This document shows, piece after piece, positions 37,139 to 49,690 of a stretch of DNA of 64,000 bases. The DNA is from Chaetorhynchus papuensis. Lineage: Eukaryota > Chordata > Aves > Passeriformes > Rhipiduridae. Position 1 is the stretch's first letter. Every line of letters begins with the position of its first letter. The position numbers were made by a program, and so were the translations under genes. Below the pieces are notes generated by a model. It had not been told where the DNA came from, did not search any database, and saw only the letters and a list, made by a program, of their open reading frames with translations. Location of the stretch: NCBI GenBank assembly GCA_013396525.1, contig VWYX01000790.1:310001-374000 (forward strand), given 5' to 3'.

Positions 37139-40100
37139 TATCTATGTGATACATATATTCCTCTAAAAGAATTTCTTGTTGCCCCTACTGAACAAGCAAT
37201 GAGTGAAGAAATGGTAAGGGAAAGGCAAATTGTTGGAAATGCTATGGATACCAGCTTAGTGGGAAGATCCCTCAAAGCAGTGACCCTATGCCACCTGACA
37301 AGCACACAGGCCTCTGTGGAGGCATTTTGGAATTGCCCAAGGGAAGAAAGACACAAAGAAAGATCTCTGAAGCAGCTAATTAGAAACTATCCAGCAACCA
37401 GAACAAAACCAATTAATTAACCATAGTCTCTAGGAAAAAAACCCCACTCTATCCAGAGAATAAAGTCCACACGATTAATATAAAATGGATAGATAGTGTA
37501 GCTATCATATAAAAGGACAGAAGTGCCACGAGAGTCATAAGACTCTTTGTGCTGGCTTTATGCAGTTCAAAGGGTGAATGCCAAGGAATGTCCTTGGTTG
37601 CTGAGTTTCTGGAATCCTGACTCAAAGCAAATTAACACCATTTTCTCCCTCCTTTATGAGATTGCTTTGGTTTTGCTTTCTCTTTATTTTTTTCAAATTT
37701 GAGTTTAAATTTTTGGAAATAGTTCCCTGTGGCTTTGTTGTAATTTTAAAATACACACGTATTTTGAAAAAGAAGGTCAGGCTTTCAAAGTCAGTATTAA
37801 AAAATAAGAAGAGGCATGTCAAAAGTTAGGTTTCCATTGCCACTTAAATTTATTCCTCTTGTGTATAGATATTAAAATATAGCTGTAATTATGTGGTCAC
37901 ACAGAGGATCTCTTCTTCATGGAGCTATTAAACATTTCTTTTTATCTTCTTTATTCTCTGTGTGGTGCCAACTCTTATTAAATTCATACCATTGAAACCT
38001 TGCATTGAATAAAAAATTACTATTTTGTCTCACATGCTTGCTTATCTGTCATGCTCTCAGCCATGTAACATTTGTGGACTTCACAAATAATACTGAATTT
38101 AACATCACAATGATAAAAATGTCATTATCCTACCTTTACACATAGAGAGGTGAAGTGCAGAGATAGTTATTGCTGGTGAGACTTGGGGAGTCAGATATGT
38201 CCACTGTTATCAAATGGCTAATTTTGATCCTTGGACATGGCTTATTTTTACTTTTATTGAAACATTTCACATTGCAAGAGCGTATTCTGTACTCCAAGAG
38301 CTTTTCTAGCTGACCTCAACTATGGGTCAGAACTTCTGGCCTCTCTGGGCATTAAACTGAAAGTTTCATTAGTGACCAAATATGAAATGCTGCCCAGCAT
38401 TATAAAGGCGCCCTGTGGCACAAACAGGAGTAAAAAACAGTTCTTCAGTATGGCGAAAGAATTGCTGCTGCTTTGAAGTCCTGACTGCCTTCTAGGAGGC
38501 TGCCAGGCAGAAGGATAGTTTATTTGCCTCTTTTCTTTAATTTGATGTAGATTTTAAATGAATGTAGTTCACTGGAAGCTTCAAGAGCCAAGTCCTTTAG
38601 ACAGACTTCCAGAGTATTGTCCCCATTTTCCTTGTTCCTGTAGGATCCATAAATGCTCGTGCAGTTTGAATTTCCAGAGACTCCTGTGCGTCCGTGCCAG
38701 GGAGTTCAGCGCAGCGTGCGAGCTGCTCTGCCCAGCTGGAGAATTGCTGTGGGTATTGCTGTGGGAGCAGAGGATTTCTTAGGATATTTCGGGATAGACT
38801 TTTACATACTGCAGAGCATATTGCAAAATGTCTTTAGGGTGCAGATTAGCAGGTTTGCCTGAAAGGAGCTTACATCTGGAGCCTAAGCTGCATTACAAGT
38901 TTCTTGCCATCATTTTGACAACCTAACAGCCATTGAACCTGTCCTGTGTTCAGCTGTGGCACGTGCAGGTTTGAACGTGCGGGGAAAATGAGTTTCCTGT
39001 TCTGCAGAAATGGATTTGCAGATGCCTCCTGCACTGTGGACTCATCATAAAAGGGGGTGAGAAGGAGCACCCAGGACCAATTTTGCCTGTGGGTCACGTT
39101 AGGTCAGTGCTGAGCAGCACCTACCCAGGAACTGCTCTCTCCTGCCTTTTAAAGGAGCATCTGCATTTTCTGCCATCTGTCCTTTGAGGGAGAAAGTGTC
39201 TTTAGATCAGCAACTGTTCCAGACCTCTTGAGTTGGTATCACTGACTAAAAATACTCTCTGATCCCAGTATTCAACACAGAGAGTTCCTGCAATTGCTGA
39301 AATAATGCTGAGTAATTCGTGTGAGGAAGTGGCAACCATTTATATTCTTTATTCTTTCATCAAGTCACAATGCATGTTTCTGCAACTCTGCCTATGTGTG
39401 AATGTGTGCCAAACCTAGAGTTGCATGGCTGAATTAACTTCTTTAATGCTGAGCATATAAGGGTATTTTTAGCAGTCTCCCCTTGGCGTGACACATCATT
39501 ACTACAGAAATGGAGAAAATTGCAAAGTCACTTTGTATTATATATGGCCATGTGTACAAGTGCAGATAGACATGCGCATGTATGTATGCACATGTGTGTG
39601 TATCTATATGTGAAATATACCTGTCCTACCCCTCACAAATATTTCTGGTTAATCCATGTAATTATCCAAGAGTAAATTTTATTAATTTGAAAACTCCGAA
39701 TAAAACAAAAAAAAAAAATCCACCATTCTCAGTAAGTTAAGTGCCCTCTGAGCAGTTTCCCAACAGTTTGCCCTTACAGAAGGCCCTGTTGATTCAGACT
39801 AGCTTTAATTGGGCATGAGAGATAGCTTTTTATCCTGTCCTTGATACAGAATGTGACTAGATGTTTATAGAAAACATTAAAAATGCATAATATTTTCTTT
39901 AGTCAGTAGCCTCCCAGACCCTGAATGATGGAATCACTGTCAATAATCTGATATTTGGGCAGATCACACTCTGCCCTGCTGTAATCAAGCTACTAATTGA
40001 AAGCTCTGTGAAACTCAAGTGAGCCCCAAATCCAGCTAGTTTATAGCACCCATAAATGTGACAGCCTTGTGGTACTACTTCATTCTGCTTTCATATTCCT

Positions 40101-42168
40101 TCTGTTGTTTAATCTTTTAGCTCAGTAACTTAGAAGTCTAGGAGGAAAAGATGTGTATGGGCAATTTGTGTATTACCTCTATGGAAGTAGATACAAAAGC
40201 ATGATGGACCGAAAATTGGTGTTCTGTGGGTATTCTGTAGGGGTCCAGCTCTCCTGTGTGATTTGGGGGGTGTGTTTGTGTTTGTGCCATGCTGCACAAA
40301 ACACTTTCCAAACTGTGTTGTAGCAGCACAATGCTGCTGTTCAGCTGAGTCGATTCTGAATTTTCAGTTTTCTCCACTAGGCAGCAGTCAGTGGAGCTTA
40401 AACTCAGAGCAAAGACAAAATGAAAAGTTCTAACAAAGTTATGCCATCTTTCAGTGTAGCTTCTAACTCAGAAGTAAGGCAAGAATCAAAGTCAGTGTTT
40501 GATTATTAAACATCATAACCCTATATTGTCATTTAGGTTAGAAATCTGTATTAAAAAGTGGATGAAAGCATTATTTTTTGCTGAATTTTGTAGTAAACAT
40601 GAGGTTCATAAAGTCTTTATGTCCATAAAACATTTAGTTAATCAAAGTCAAACATGGATAAAAACAATTTACTCTGATTTACAGACTCCCTTCATCTGGA
40701 AACAGCTGCTTAATGTTCTTCTTAAAAACACAGCTTGATTCTTTCGGTATTAACAAGCTATTATTGTGAGTTATATCCCTCTTTCAGTGCATAAATTCAC
40801 TTAAAGTGAACGCAGAGAAGTTTATAAAATGCAAGCTTAATGTTGTTGTAACATATGTTGCAAGGTTTTTAACAGTGACAGTTTTGATGAAAGACATTTC
40901 TGCCTTGCTTTCATAAATAAAGCTTTCTTCTTGCTTGCCTTGCTTTTTAATGTCTAAGGTTCTGTGTCCCCTCTGAATGCCTCAGTAAACCGTAACAAGA
41001 TTTTAGGAGGAGCGTAATAGAGCATGGTTTGTGTTTTCAGCCTTAAATTCATGTGTTCTTAAGAGAATTCAAACAAATGTTTCCCTAATTCTGGAGTATC
41101 TTTGAGCAGGCAAATTGACAAGAACGTAGGAAATATCCTACTTGTTGAATCTTAGTTATAACAGATTTACCAAACAGCCAGCTGTATAGTCTTGTTATGT
41201 GTGCTGCACTTTCTTTCCTCCTTATTTGGTGGCTACAGAAGCAGCTGGATTTGGTTTACTTTTAGCAATCAAGTTGGTTTTGGTTTTTTGGTGTTTTTTT
41301 CCAGCAAAAAATTGTGCAAGAATCATAATGCCTTGGTTTTTGGGGGTTTTTTTTGGAAGATAAACAAATGCATGCAACCTCTCCAAGATAAAACACATCT
41401 AAAGCTTTTCTTCAAATAAAAGTCCTATTTATAGGATAAAATTGTTAAACTTCCATGGTCCAAACTTAAATTCTGCTTGCCTAGCAAGAAATAAAATATA
41501 AACCAAGACCAGCATTCCATCTCCATCTGATGGCCTGAGAGCATCACAACCCCAGGATACAAAGGGACTGCTCAGGCTGCGAACACAAGAAACAGCACAT
41601 GTCTTTGGAAGTTGTTTTCTCTGCATCTGTCTTATGTTTATTTTACTTTGCTGTGCATCTCATGAGCTGTGAGCCAAGTAATGGACTAATTGTAAGCACA
41701 TAGGGTATCTTCAAAGACTTGTCCTTTTCTGAAAAGAATTTGTTTTTCTTTCCTTCTCCTATTTCAGCACACCAGTAGCCAAGATGTGCTTAGTAAGTTT
41801 ACATGCTTGCAAGCCTTATGCCAAAGTTTTCTTTTCATGATTTATTTCAGGGGTGGGGCCTTTTTTTATGATTTAAGGTGGTATTTTTCATGATATATAG
41901 AGGCTGAGAAAGCAAAACAGGAAGAAATATCCTATAACAAGTAATGTAAGACTAATGTTCTTTATAGACAATTAATCAACATGTGACTTACAAGAAGGGA
42001 GTTTGATTATTAAATTCAGCATCTTAACTGTTAATTTTCTCTTTTTGATCAGGGCAAAATTATTCTAGGCAAATGTTTTGTTTTCTTTTTTACACAGGTT
42101 TTTTTTTTGTTTGTTTTTTTTGTTTACTTTAATATGTTTATTGGTGCGTTATTTAATGTCACTTCCAG

Positions 42169-42400
42169 GTTGACCGCCAGTCCCAGTTTATCCAGGGCTA
42201 CCGGGTCCTGTATCGCCAGACATCCGGGCTGCCCGCTCCGGCTGCGTGGCAGAACCTGGAGGTCAAAGTCCCGACCGAGCGCAGCGCCGTCCTCGTCAGC
42301 TTGAAAAAGGGCGTCACCTATGAAATCAAGGTTCGCCCTTATTTCAACGAGTTCCAAGGGATGGACAGTGAATCAAAGTCTGCTCGTACCACAGAGGAAG
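42169..42400 (+). CDS. ROBO2: ROBO2 exon: main part of FN3-2
   Basis: Window exon 8 (232 nt, phase 0 in, phase 1 out), the largest exon here. It reads VDRQSQFIQGYRVLYRQ, then a variable loop TSGLPAPAAWQNLEV, then KVPTERSAVLVSLKKG and VTYEIKVRPYFNEFQG, ending with ARTTEE. The Y-E-I-K-V-R-P segment is the FN3 F strand. The loop differs from mammalian ROBO2 as recalled (LQATSSWQNL) and looks like the fastest changing part of the exon. Acceptor cacttccag, donor GAAG|gttagt. Composition is GC-rich with many CpGs, unlike its very T-rich flank. Confidence 0.97.
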
Positions 42401-45400
42401 GTTAGTAAACGGGGCAGAAAAGCTTTCATACCTGGCACTGGAAGTGAAACGAAGAGTGGCCATTTTGGTTATTCTGGGTATGCGTGTGTTCATCTCTCTT
42501 TCCTCCACGTGATTTCTGTTTGTTACATACTGAGGTGACACTAAAATTTGATGTAATATTCAGCTTTGTGCTGTAAATATCCCCTGAGAAAGCACTGTAC
42601 TGGTCTTGCATTCTTCTAGCTGATACATCCTTCTAAGGTACAGGTGGCTTTTGGTCTTCCAAAAAGTGTGCACTGCAGCCCATCTTTTGTAACCACCTCT
42701 GCTGCAATAAAAGACTTTGGTCTGCACTTTGAAAATGAAATAAATGCAAGCTCTCGCAGAGGAGTGTTTCATACTCAGCACATCTTTCTGAATGGGTAAT
42801 AATGTGGATGAACAGTTGGCTGGGAAATGAGGAGTAGTGAAGGACACGTATTTAACCAGTCTGGAGAAACTCCAGTCTCAAGGGCACACCACTTCAGTTT
42901 CTGTTAGCACAGTGTTCATGAAACTGCCCTGTTCATTCCTGCAGAGGATTCCCCTGAGCACCTTTCAAGCCTCTCTGAAACAGGATTCAGGCAGAGTGAA
43001 CAGTTTACACTACTGAAGAAGTTAAGCTTTTGTATCTAAAGCATGTAGCCTTGTATGTAGTTGTGCTAAAGCATATGCACCCCAGGACTGCTGGATTTTG
43101 TTGAAAAGTAAAGGCAGTGGGATGAGATTTAAGTAATTTTAATCATTTGCTGTTAGAAACCTACCTTTCTACCTATGTAATGCAGTCTTTGCCTGGAGAA
43201 TCTCTCCCATAAAAGTAGGATGGTCCTAACAGTGAGGGTTCATCTTCTCTCTGTGTCACTGTTTTGTTTTGGTGGTTTTTTTTGTTTTTTTGTTTTTTTT
43301 TTTTAAAGAAGAGAAAGCAATACTGATGAAGTTTTAAAATGTTCTTATGGTTTCAATGGGTTTTGAGTACACTCTTTCTTTCCTTTTGAAAGTGCATCTT
43401 AATCATTTACAGTAGTCTCCTGAGGTTTAATTTAGTGCTGATTGCCAAGTACCCTTTCATTCTAGAACAGACTTGCTTATTACTCACTTTTCTCTTTGGT
43501 TTGTTATGATTATTACCCAACACGTAAGTAAAACTGAAGATAAGTGGGTTGCACTTCACACTTTATGGATGAGGAAGTTCAGTGTCCTGCAACATGGAGA
43601 AGAGTGTGCAGGAAGACATTGTTCCAGTCTCATTTGGAGTTTGGGATTTTATGGTTCCCAGTTCTTTGTTCAAACCAGTAAGCCTAAGTCAGTTAGTGAA
43701 GAATATGTTTGCAGTAGTCTGAACAAAGCTTTTTTTTTATAAAAAAAGAAAATTTTTAAAAGCTTTCTACAGGTGAAATTACTTTTCTGGAGTTAAAATG
43801 TAGGATTCTGTCCTCTCACCGGCAGATTTTCTTCTTGTCCAATTTCAATTGATTTTTGGTGTTTATTTAGTTCATCTAACTGTCTCTTGCTCAAGGTAAA
43901 TGAAGAACTACTGAGAAAGAGAGAAGGTCTTATACCTCCTGTCTATTTCTATAAAATACTTGAGGAATGACATTCTCTTTTATAAACCTTAGCTCCCAGC
44001 AGAGACTGTCAGGTAATTTCCTACCTTAAACGACACTTTGTTCATGTGGAATAGCTTTTCACATAGTGAAGATTTTAAAAAAATATTCATGCCTACAGAA
44101 ATGTTGAACTCACAGCCTGGATAACCTTCAAGCAGTCTGTTTACAAGTATCTCCTCTCAAAAAACATCATCATAGGTCCCGTAATATTATCACCAGACAA
44201 ATGTAAGCTCCTGTAAAAAATTATTCCTCTTCCTTGGGTGATAAAATTAGGTACTTCCATGAGAAAATTAGGACATTCAGTGGATGCAGTTCTACAGATA
44301 TTTCCTTTAATTCTTCATGTTATCTTTGTAATTATATTGTTGTTCATGTATTTCAAAAGTAGCATCAACTAAATGTGTAATGACTGTGGTTTGCTTCTCT
44401 TCCACTGAAGAAAGATGGCAGTCTATTTAAAGGTGCTGTGTTGTCTGTGATTCCATTTCAAAAATGAGCTTTTTTTAGACTTGACTTTTGAAAAATGCCA
44501 GCTATGCTATTTTTAGAAAATAATTTGGAAGAGTGATGCCAGCATTGTAAGTTTTTTGCCACACCAAAGCAAATACCCCTGGTAAAGGCAAAGTACGACC
44601 AAAAGGTAGTGGCAGCTTTCTGCTGGATTGGATTTTACATGCAATGTTACTTCTGAGTCCTACCTCTAAAAATCAATTTTGCTGCAGTTAGACTTTTCCT
44701 CTAGATCAGGCATTTGTCACAGTTCAGTATCCATCCATCTCCTGCCTCTTTGGCCTTGTGAAGGTAACAAATGGAATTCTGTTTGGCTGCCTCTGGAAAA
44801 GATGAGCAGCGATTTGGGTTCTTTCATATCTGTAAGAAGAAGCTGAGCACTGGAATAATTGACCTGTCAAGAAGCAGGCAAGGTGTTCTCCACAAGCCAG
44901 CAGCAAGGGAAATGAGAAAACGGTTTTAAAAATGTTATTTTTCAATGTGATCTATTTAATAACTGCAGCAGTGTCAGACGAGTGGCTTAATTTATGTCAC
45001 GGTGCCAGCTTACAGAGTGATATTATCAGAGAGAGGAAGCTGAACTGTTACATACATACACGTGTACACATGTACAAAGGGGAGCTAAATCAAAGATTTT
45101 ATTTTGTAATTTTCACTATTTCTTTCATACTTTCTCTGGAGACAGATGATTTTTTTTTTTTTCCAATTGCATCCACTGTTTTAAATCTCCTTTGGAATAA
45201 CACTGTGGAGTTGTACTTGTCCTGCATCTTGTTTGTCACCAGAAAAATATGACAGTCAGGAATGGAAGTCTCCTTAGCTTTTGTCAGGTGCTCTCTGTCA
45301 GTTTCTCCTCACCTTAGTGCAGCTCTTAAAATGATATTTTCACCTCTGCATTCATCAGCTGCAATTTTAATTTTGCTTCGAAGTTATCATATGTCCTCAA

Positions 45401-48089
45401 AAAAACCCCACAAAACCAATATGTGCTGGTAGAACATTAACTAGAATGTTCATGCAGTTTAAATGCAAAGACAAATGAATACAGTACAGAGTTTTTTAAA
45501 TTTTAGAGTGTGGTATTCATTTTACATTTCTTTTGCATTCACACTCCCCTCTTCCCCCAGGTATTTGTATATAAGACATTACATTTCTGAATGCCCTTTT
45601 TGTTTCAGTAATGAAAGTAAATACGTTTGAGCGAGTTGTTCCATTGTACTTAAAACCAAAAATGAGTTATACAGTGTTAAGCTTTGCCATTTTTATGATT
45701 ATTATTTTCACATAAAATATTCTAATTAATATTACACAAATGTGTTTATTCACGGTTTTGTTGCTATTGAATAACTTGAAGACTTTTAAAATGCTATTTT
45801 TTTTACTGCGTGGCAAATTATTTCACTTGCCATAAAATACACAATGCAACTATTTACTTCACCAATTTTATGCTTTGCACGATTGCAAGGAGTAGCCCAA
45901 GGCCACCTTTCCATGCTTCACTCGAGCTGGCTAAGAGTCAAATTGTCCACAATACAGCTTCATTTCTTCCCTCCAGTTCACTGTTTCTCTGCATCAGGCA
46001 AGGTCACAGGGGCTCTACCAAGCACTATTAGCTTTGCAGCTGAACCAGCATCTGAAAATGTAGTTGTCAAAATGTGCAGCCTCCCAGGACTGTAATATGT
46101 GTTTCGTTTTTCATCTAAAATATTTTTTTTCTGCTGTAATCCTGTATGGTTTCTTGTCCTCACCTCTGATACCCTAGTTTGAAGTTGTGTGATTCTTGCA
46201 GCAGAGCACTCCAATTTTCCAGGGCTATCAGGGTAAAGATTTGAGCTCGGCTCCATGAGCCTGTGCCAGGTCAAGTGCTGAGGAGCTTCTGACGTGGGAA
46301 CACAGCCAGTCTCAAAGAGGCCGTGGAGTACAATAGGAATATCTGAATTGACTCAGGAGACTTGGGCACTTCCGATATCTGTAGCTGTGCTTCTTTGTGT
46401 TAAACCTGCCAGACTTGAATGCAAAGATGCCAGGGGCTCTTGACTTTCCTCAGAAGCATGGTCCGAGGATGGGCATGGACCCAGGGATATCTGTTGAAGA
46501 TAAGACTAGAGTTCTGTTTCCATAAAGTTTAGCAGGGAAGGAGTCACTCTGATCAGGGGGCTGGAGTAAGGGAGCCTTGACACATGATGTGAGATGCCCA
46601 GCAGGAGAGTGATAAGTATTTTAGGTTCTGGTATGATGTCTACCATATGTTTTCAAAATCAGCTTTCGTATTTCAAATGAAATGTTTTAAGATCAGATTA
46701 AAAGCAACAAAAAATACGGGGAAGACATATTCCAGAAGTATTTATCAAACACAAAGACACCTGCCTAGAACAGAAGGTGTCTAAGCAACAGGTTTCTGTG
46801 AACAGGGAAATTGTCCTGGAGAGGTATCACTCTACGCTTGCTTTATTAGTTCACATTTTCCTGGCCTCTTTCTATTAGTTTTGTTGAAGACTGGGTAGAT
46901 GGACTGAGAGAGATGGAATAAATAAATTCTAGGACTGGTTCCAAGCAGCTGCTATCAATCAGCTTTTCCCCCCAGGGATTATACCTTAATATAATGCAGC
47001 CGACCTCAGTGGCCTTAGCTTGCCACTGTGGTGGAGTTTCAGCGCTTGCCTGGGAGCAAGAGAAGGATGAGAGGGGGCTGCAAGAAGTTTTAGGTGGCTG
47101 AGCAGGGCCATCATGACAGCCCTCTGCCATGGCAGCCCCAGCCATGGTGGGAGAGCCCCGTGTGGGTATAGCAGATGCTCACAGAGGAGACTTTTCCATA
47201 GCAGAGCTCCTGCACCACTTCCCAAGGACCGTGTCCTGAGCCAACAGAAGCACCCTGCTGCTGGTATAGCTGCAAGAGGGGCTTTGCCAGCATAGCTCTG
47301 GTCACTCATAACTATGTTTTTTGGTTGTTTTTTTTTTCTCACGAAAAAAAATGTTTCTAGACAGCTAGCAGGGCTGGAAAGCAGTTGTGATGTAGAATTG
47401 GCCTTGATGTGCAGTGACCAGCCAAACAGCTGTGAATGGTTGAACTGAACAGGACTCTGAAGAGAAAGCAATTTGCCTAGGGGAAAAAAAGGACATAAGT
47501 GTTTATCTGACCTAACTTAGCACCTGCCCTATTCACTGGTATTTGATGTAAAGCCGTAAACATTTTAACCCTTTTCCAATTTGGAGTTGCAAGTTCTGTG
47601 TTTAAACCTGGTATTGTCTTCCTGGAGAACAAATAGAAAACAGAAAAGGATCATTAAATGTTTGCTGCTCACATCATTATTAGACCATGTAGAAATAGAA
47701 ACCCCAAAACAGTTTTCAGGTCTGGTGAAGCAGCCTCACATGTGACTTAACTGATATATTCATAGTTATCTATGCATATTATGGAAAACAAAGGCAAGCG
47801 TGAGAACAATTCCAGTACAAACTTAAGAAATGCCAAATATAAATAAATGAGGAGTGATCTGTATTGATTCTTCATTGCCACAACTTCCACATTGTCATTC
47901 AGCCCTGTGCTTCTCTTCAGAAGGGCATTTTTCAGCGTTGTCAGTGCCTGACAAAAAGTGCATCCCTAGGCCTGCAGGGAGTGTGAGTTTTCTGTACTGT
48001 CTGCTTGCTCTTGCACTGCTTCGGCAAAATCCGTGCCCTAGCAGATGGATTAATGCCTTGCTTCTGTTTGCTCCCTCTCCTCGGTGTAG
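42401..48089 (+). other. ROBO2: ROBO2 intron between FN3-2 and FN3-3
   Basis: Phase-1 intron of 5689 nt, donor gttagt, acceptor cctcggtgtag. Contains a T-rich simple stretch (43261-43304) and a GC-richer block at about 46980-47310 of uncertain origin. Other stretches show nothing I can name. Confidence 0.9.
43261..43304 (+). repeat. T-rich simple sequence
   Basis: Forty-four bases consisting almost only of T with single G interruptions, gttttgttttggtgg followed by T runs. No element attached to it is recognisable. Confidence 0.85.
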
Positions 48090-48214
48090 CTCCAAGTGCC
48101 CCTCCCCAGTCTGTCACTGTCCTGACAGTTGGGAGCCACAACAGCACGAGCATCAGCATCTCCTGGGATCCTCCCCCTCCAGATCACCAAAACGGAGTCA
48201 TCCAGGAGTACAAG
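48090..48214 (+). CDS. ROBO2: ROBO2 exon: first half of FN3-3
   Basis: Window exon 9 (125 nt, phase 1 in, phase 0 out). With the G from the previous exon it reads APSAPPQSVTVLTVGSH, then NSTSISISWDPPPPD, with the FN3 tryptophan and an N-S-T glycosylation sequon, and HQNGVIQEYK. Acceptor ctcctcggtgtag, donor AAG|gtacac, which is a non-consensus donor compared with the others (gtacac). The next exon continues IWCLGNE, giving the family-typical EYK-IWCLGNETR junction and confirming the boundary. A longer chance frame overlaps this exon in another register and is not coding. Confidence 0.96.
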
Positions 48215-48366
48215 GTACACACGATGTCTGATGGGAGGGTTGTGTGTTTAGGGGAACAGCCTGCTTGAGTTACAGAACAATAGCACTGTTTATGGATTTC
48301 GATTCTGACAGCATTTACAGCTGCCCATATAATTATATGGAGATAGAGGACTGACTGTTTATGGAT

Positions 48367-48415
48367 TTATTATTATTACTATTATTTTTATTATTATTAT
48401 TATTACTACTGCTAT
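48367..48415 (+). repeat. Imperfect (TTA)n microsatellite
   Basis: Roughly fifteen ATT/ATA/ACT triplets in a row, beginning ttattattatta and ending tactactgcta; interruptions suggest an old, decaying tract. Confidence 0.93.
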
Positions 48416-49662
48416 TTTAAAAAGCGAAAATACCATGAGCGTGGTATCGAAGAGAGCTGTAATTTCTACCCAGTTTGCAGTTCTTCTCTAGTTTTTCCCT
48501 GCTGTGGAACAAGAAGAAGAGGGTTGTTTTGGGGTTTTTTTTATGGGGCTTCTGCACTCTAAAGACAGGTAGTGAAGTCCCTGTCTCAGAGTACCTTCAG
48601 TCTGGCAGCAAAGCTGGAAGGAAAGTTGCTTCTTATTTCCTCTGCAAAAATGCTAATCCTGACAATTCAAGGTCAAAATCAAGGACTGTGGCTCTGGGAG
48701 AATACAAGGCTTCTTCCAAGTACTATCTCTGTCAAGCTTCACAACTTCAAGTGTCAGGTTGTTTGCTCTGAAAAACAGGTTGAACACAACTATTATACCC
48801 AAAGTTTGTTACATGAGAGTTGCTTGCATTCGTTGTATTTTCCTCCTCTTTGTTGCTGATGGTTCAAAGTATGCACTCCTCATATATTAAATGTTTTTGA
48901 AGCCTGTAATTCCGTACTAAGATCATTTTTGCACAAGTATATTTTCACAACATGAAAAAAACCCACATTCTGTTATTCGGGTGGAGAAAATGATTGGCCA
49001 GGTTCAGCATTGTCAGAGGATGGAGCACAGTTTGGCAAATTAACCTTGCTATGGCTGGCCCAATACTCCAGGTGTGAAATGTTCATTGAAATGGAGCAAG
49101 GCAGCTTTCTTGACAGTCCCACGGAGGGTGAAAGTGGTGGCTGCAGCTTATTTCACACAAAAAGATACCTTTTTTCCCCCTGCTGTATCTTGAGGGAACA
49201 CAGCATGGAGAGAGAGTGCTTGGTTTCTAAATCACCTAATCATTCAACCTCTTCCAGCTTTTCTCTTGGTTAGAGGGATGCAGTAAATGCCCACGATATT
49301 TATATTTAGCATAGCATTTCTTTTGTTTTGCTTTTAGTCAATATCAAGATTTATTAATCCCAGTATTTTATTGATCTCATTTTCATATCAATTAATAATT
49401 ATCCTTTGGCTTAATTAATCTTGATCCTGACTCCAGTATAAGTTGATATAAACCATCCAGGGCTTATAGGCAAACGAGTGAAGCACACTCCTAAACCACA
49501 AAACATGTAGATATGAAACAAAGTGGGCTGATGGCTAATAAAAGCCATGTTCCAGGTGAGTGCTCAGGCCCCTGGGCTGTGTATAAAACCAGCTGCAGTC
49601 ACTACCCATTACAGCCCTCCTGTGTTAGATTAGGTGGCTGCCTGAGTAGTGAGCTGGCTACA

Positions 49663-49690
49663 GTGAGTCTAATATTGTGAGTCTAATATT
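49663..49690 (+). repeat. Tandem 14-bp repeat, two perfect copies and a degenerate third
   Basis: gtgagtctaatatt is repeated at 49663-49676 and 49677-49690, followed by gtgagtgctgcagagagtctaatactg, a diverged partial copy. Each unit begins with gtgagt, a consensus splice-donor hexamer. Confidence 0.9.

Larger units (their letters stand above)
35576..42168 (+). other. ROBO2: ROBO2 intron inside FN3-2
   Basis: Phase-0 intron of 6593 nt, the longest complete one in the window. Donor gtaaag, acceptor cacttccag preceded by a long T-rich tract (42090-42135). It holds a compound (GT)12(AT)n microsatellite with an adjoining 20-bp palindrome (35715-35803) and a short (GT)n at 37123-37138. No interspersed element recognised. 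Confidence 0.9.

Noticed and set aside
46986..47471. Minus-strand open frame of 161 codons as a gene
   Set aside because: No known domains, leucine/serine/alanine-rich composition typical of a chance frame over GC-richer DNA, and no splice or promoter evidence.
47854..48231. Plus-strand open frame of 125 codons overlapping the first FN3-3 exon
   Set aside because: It is a different register; the register starting at 48090 gives the ROBO2 sequence and continues correctly into 50979.
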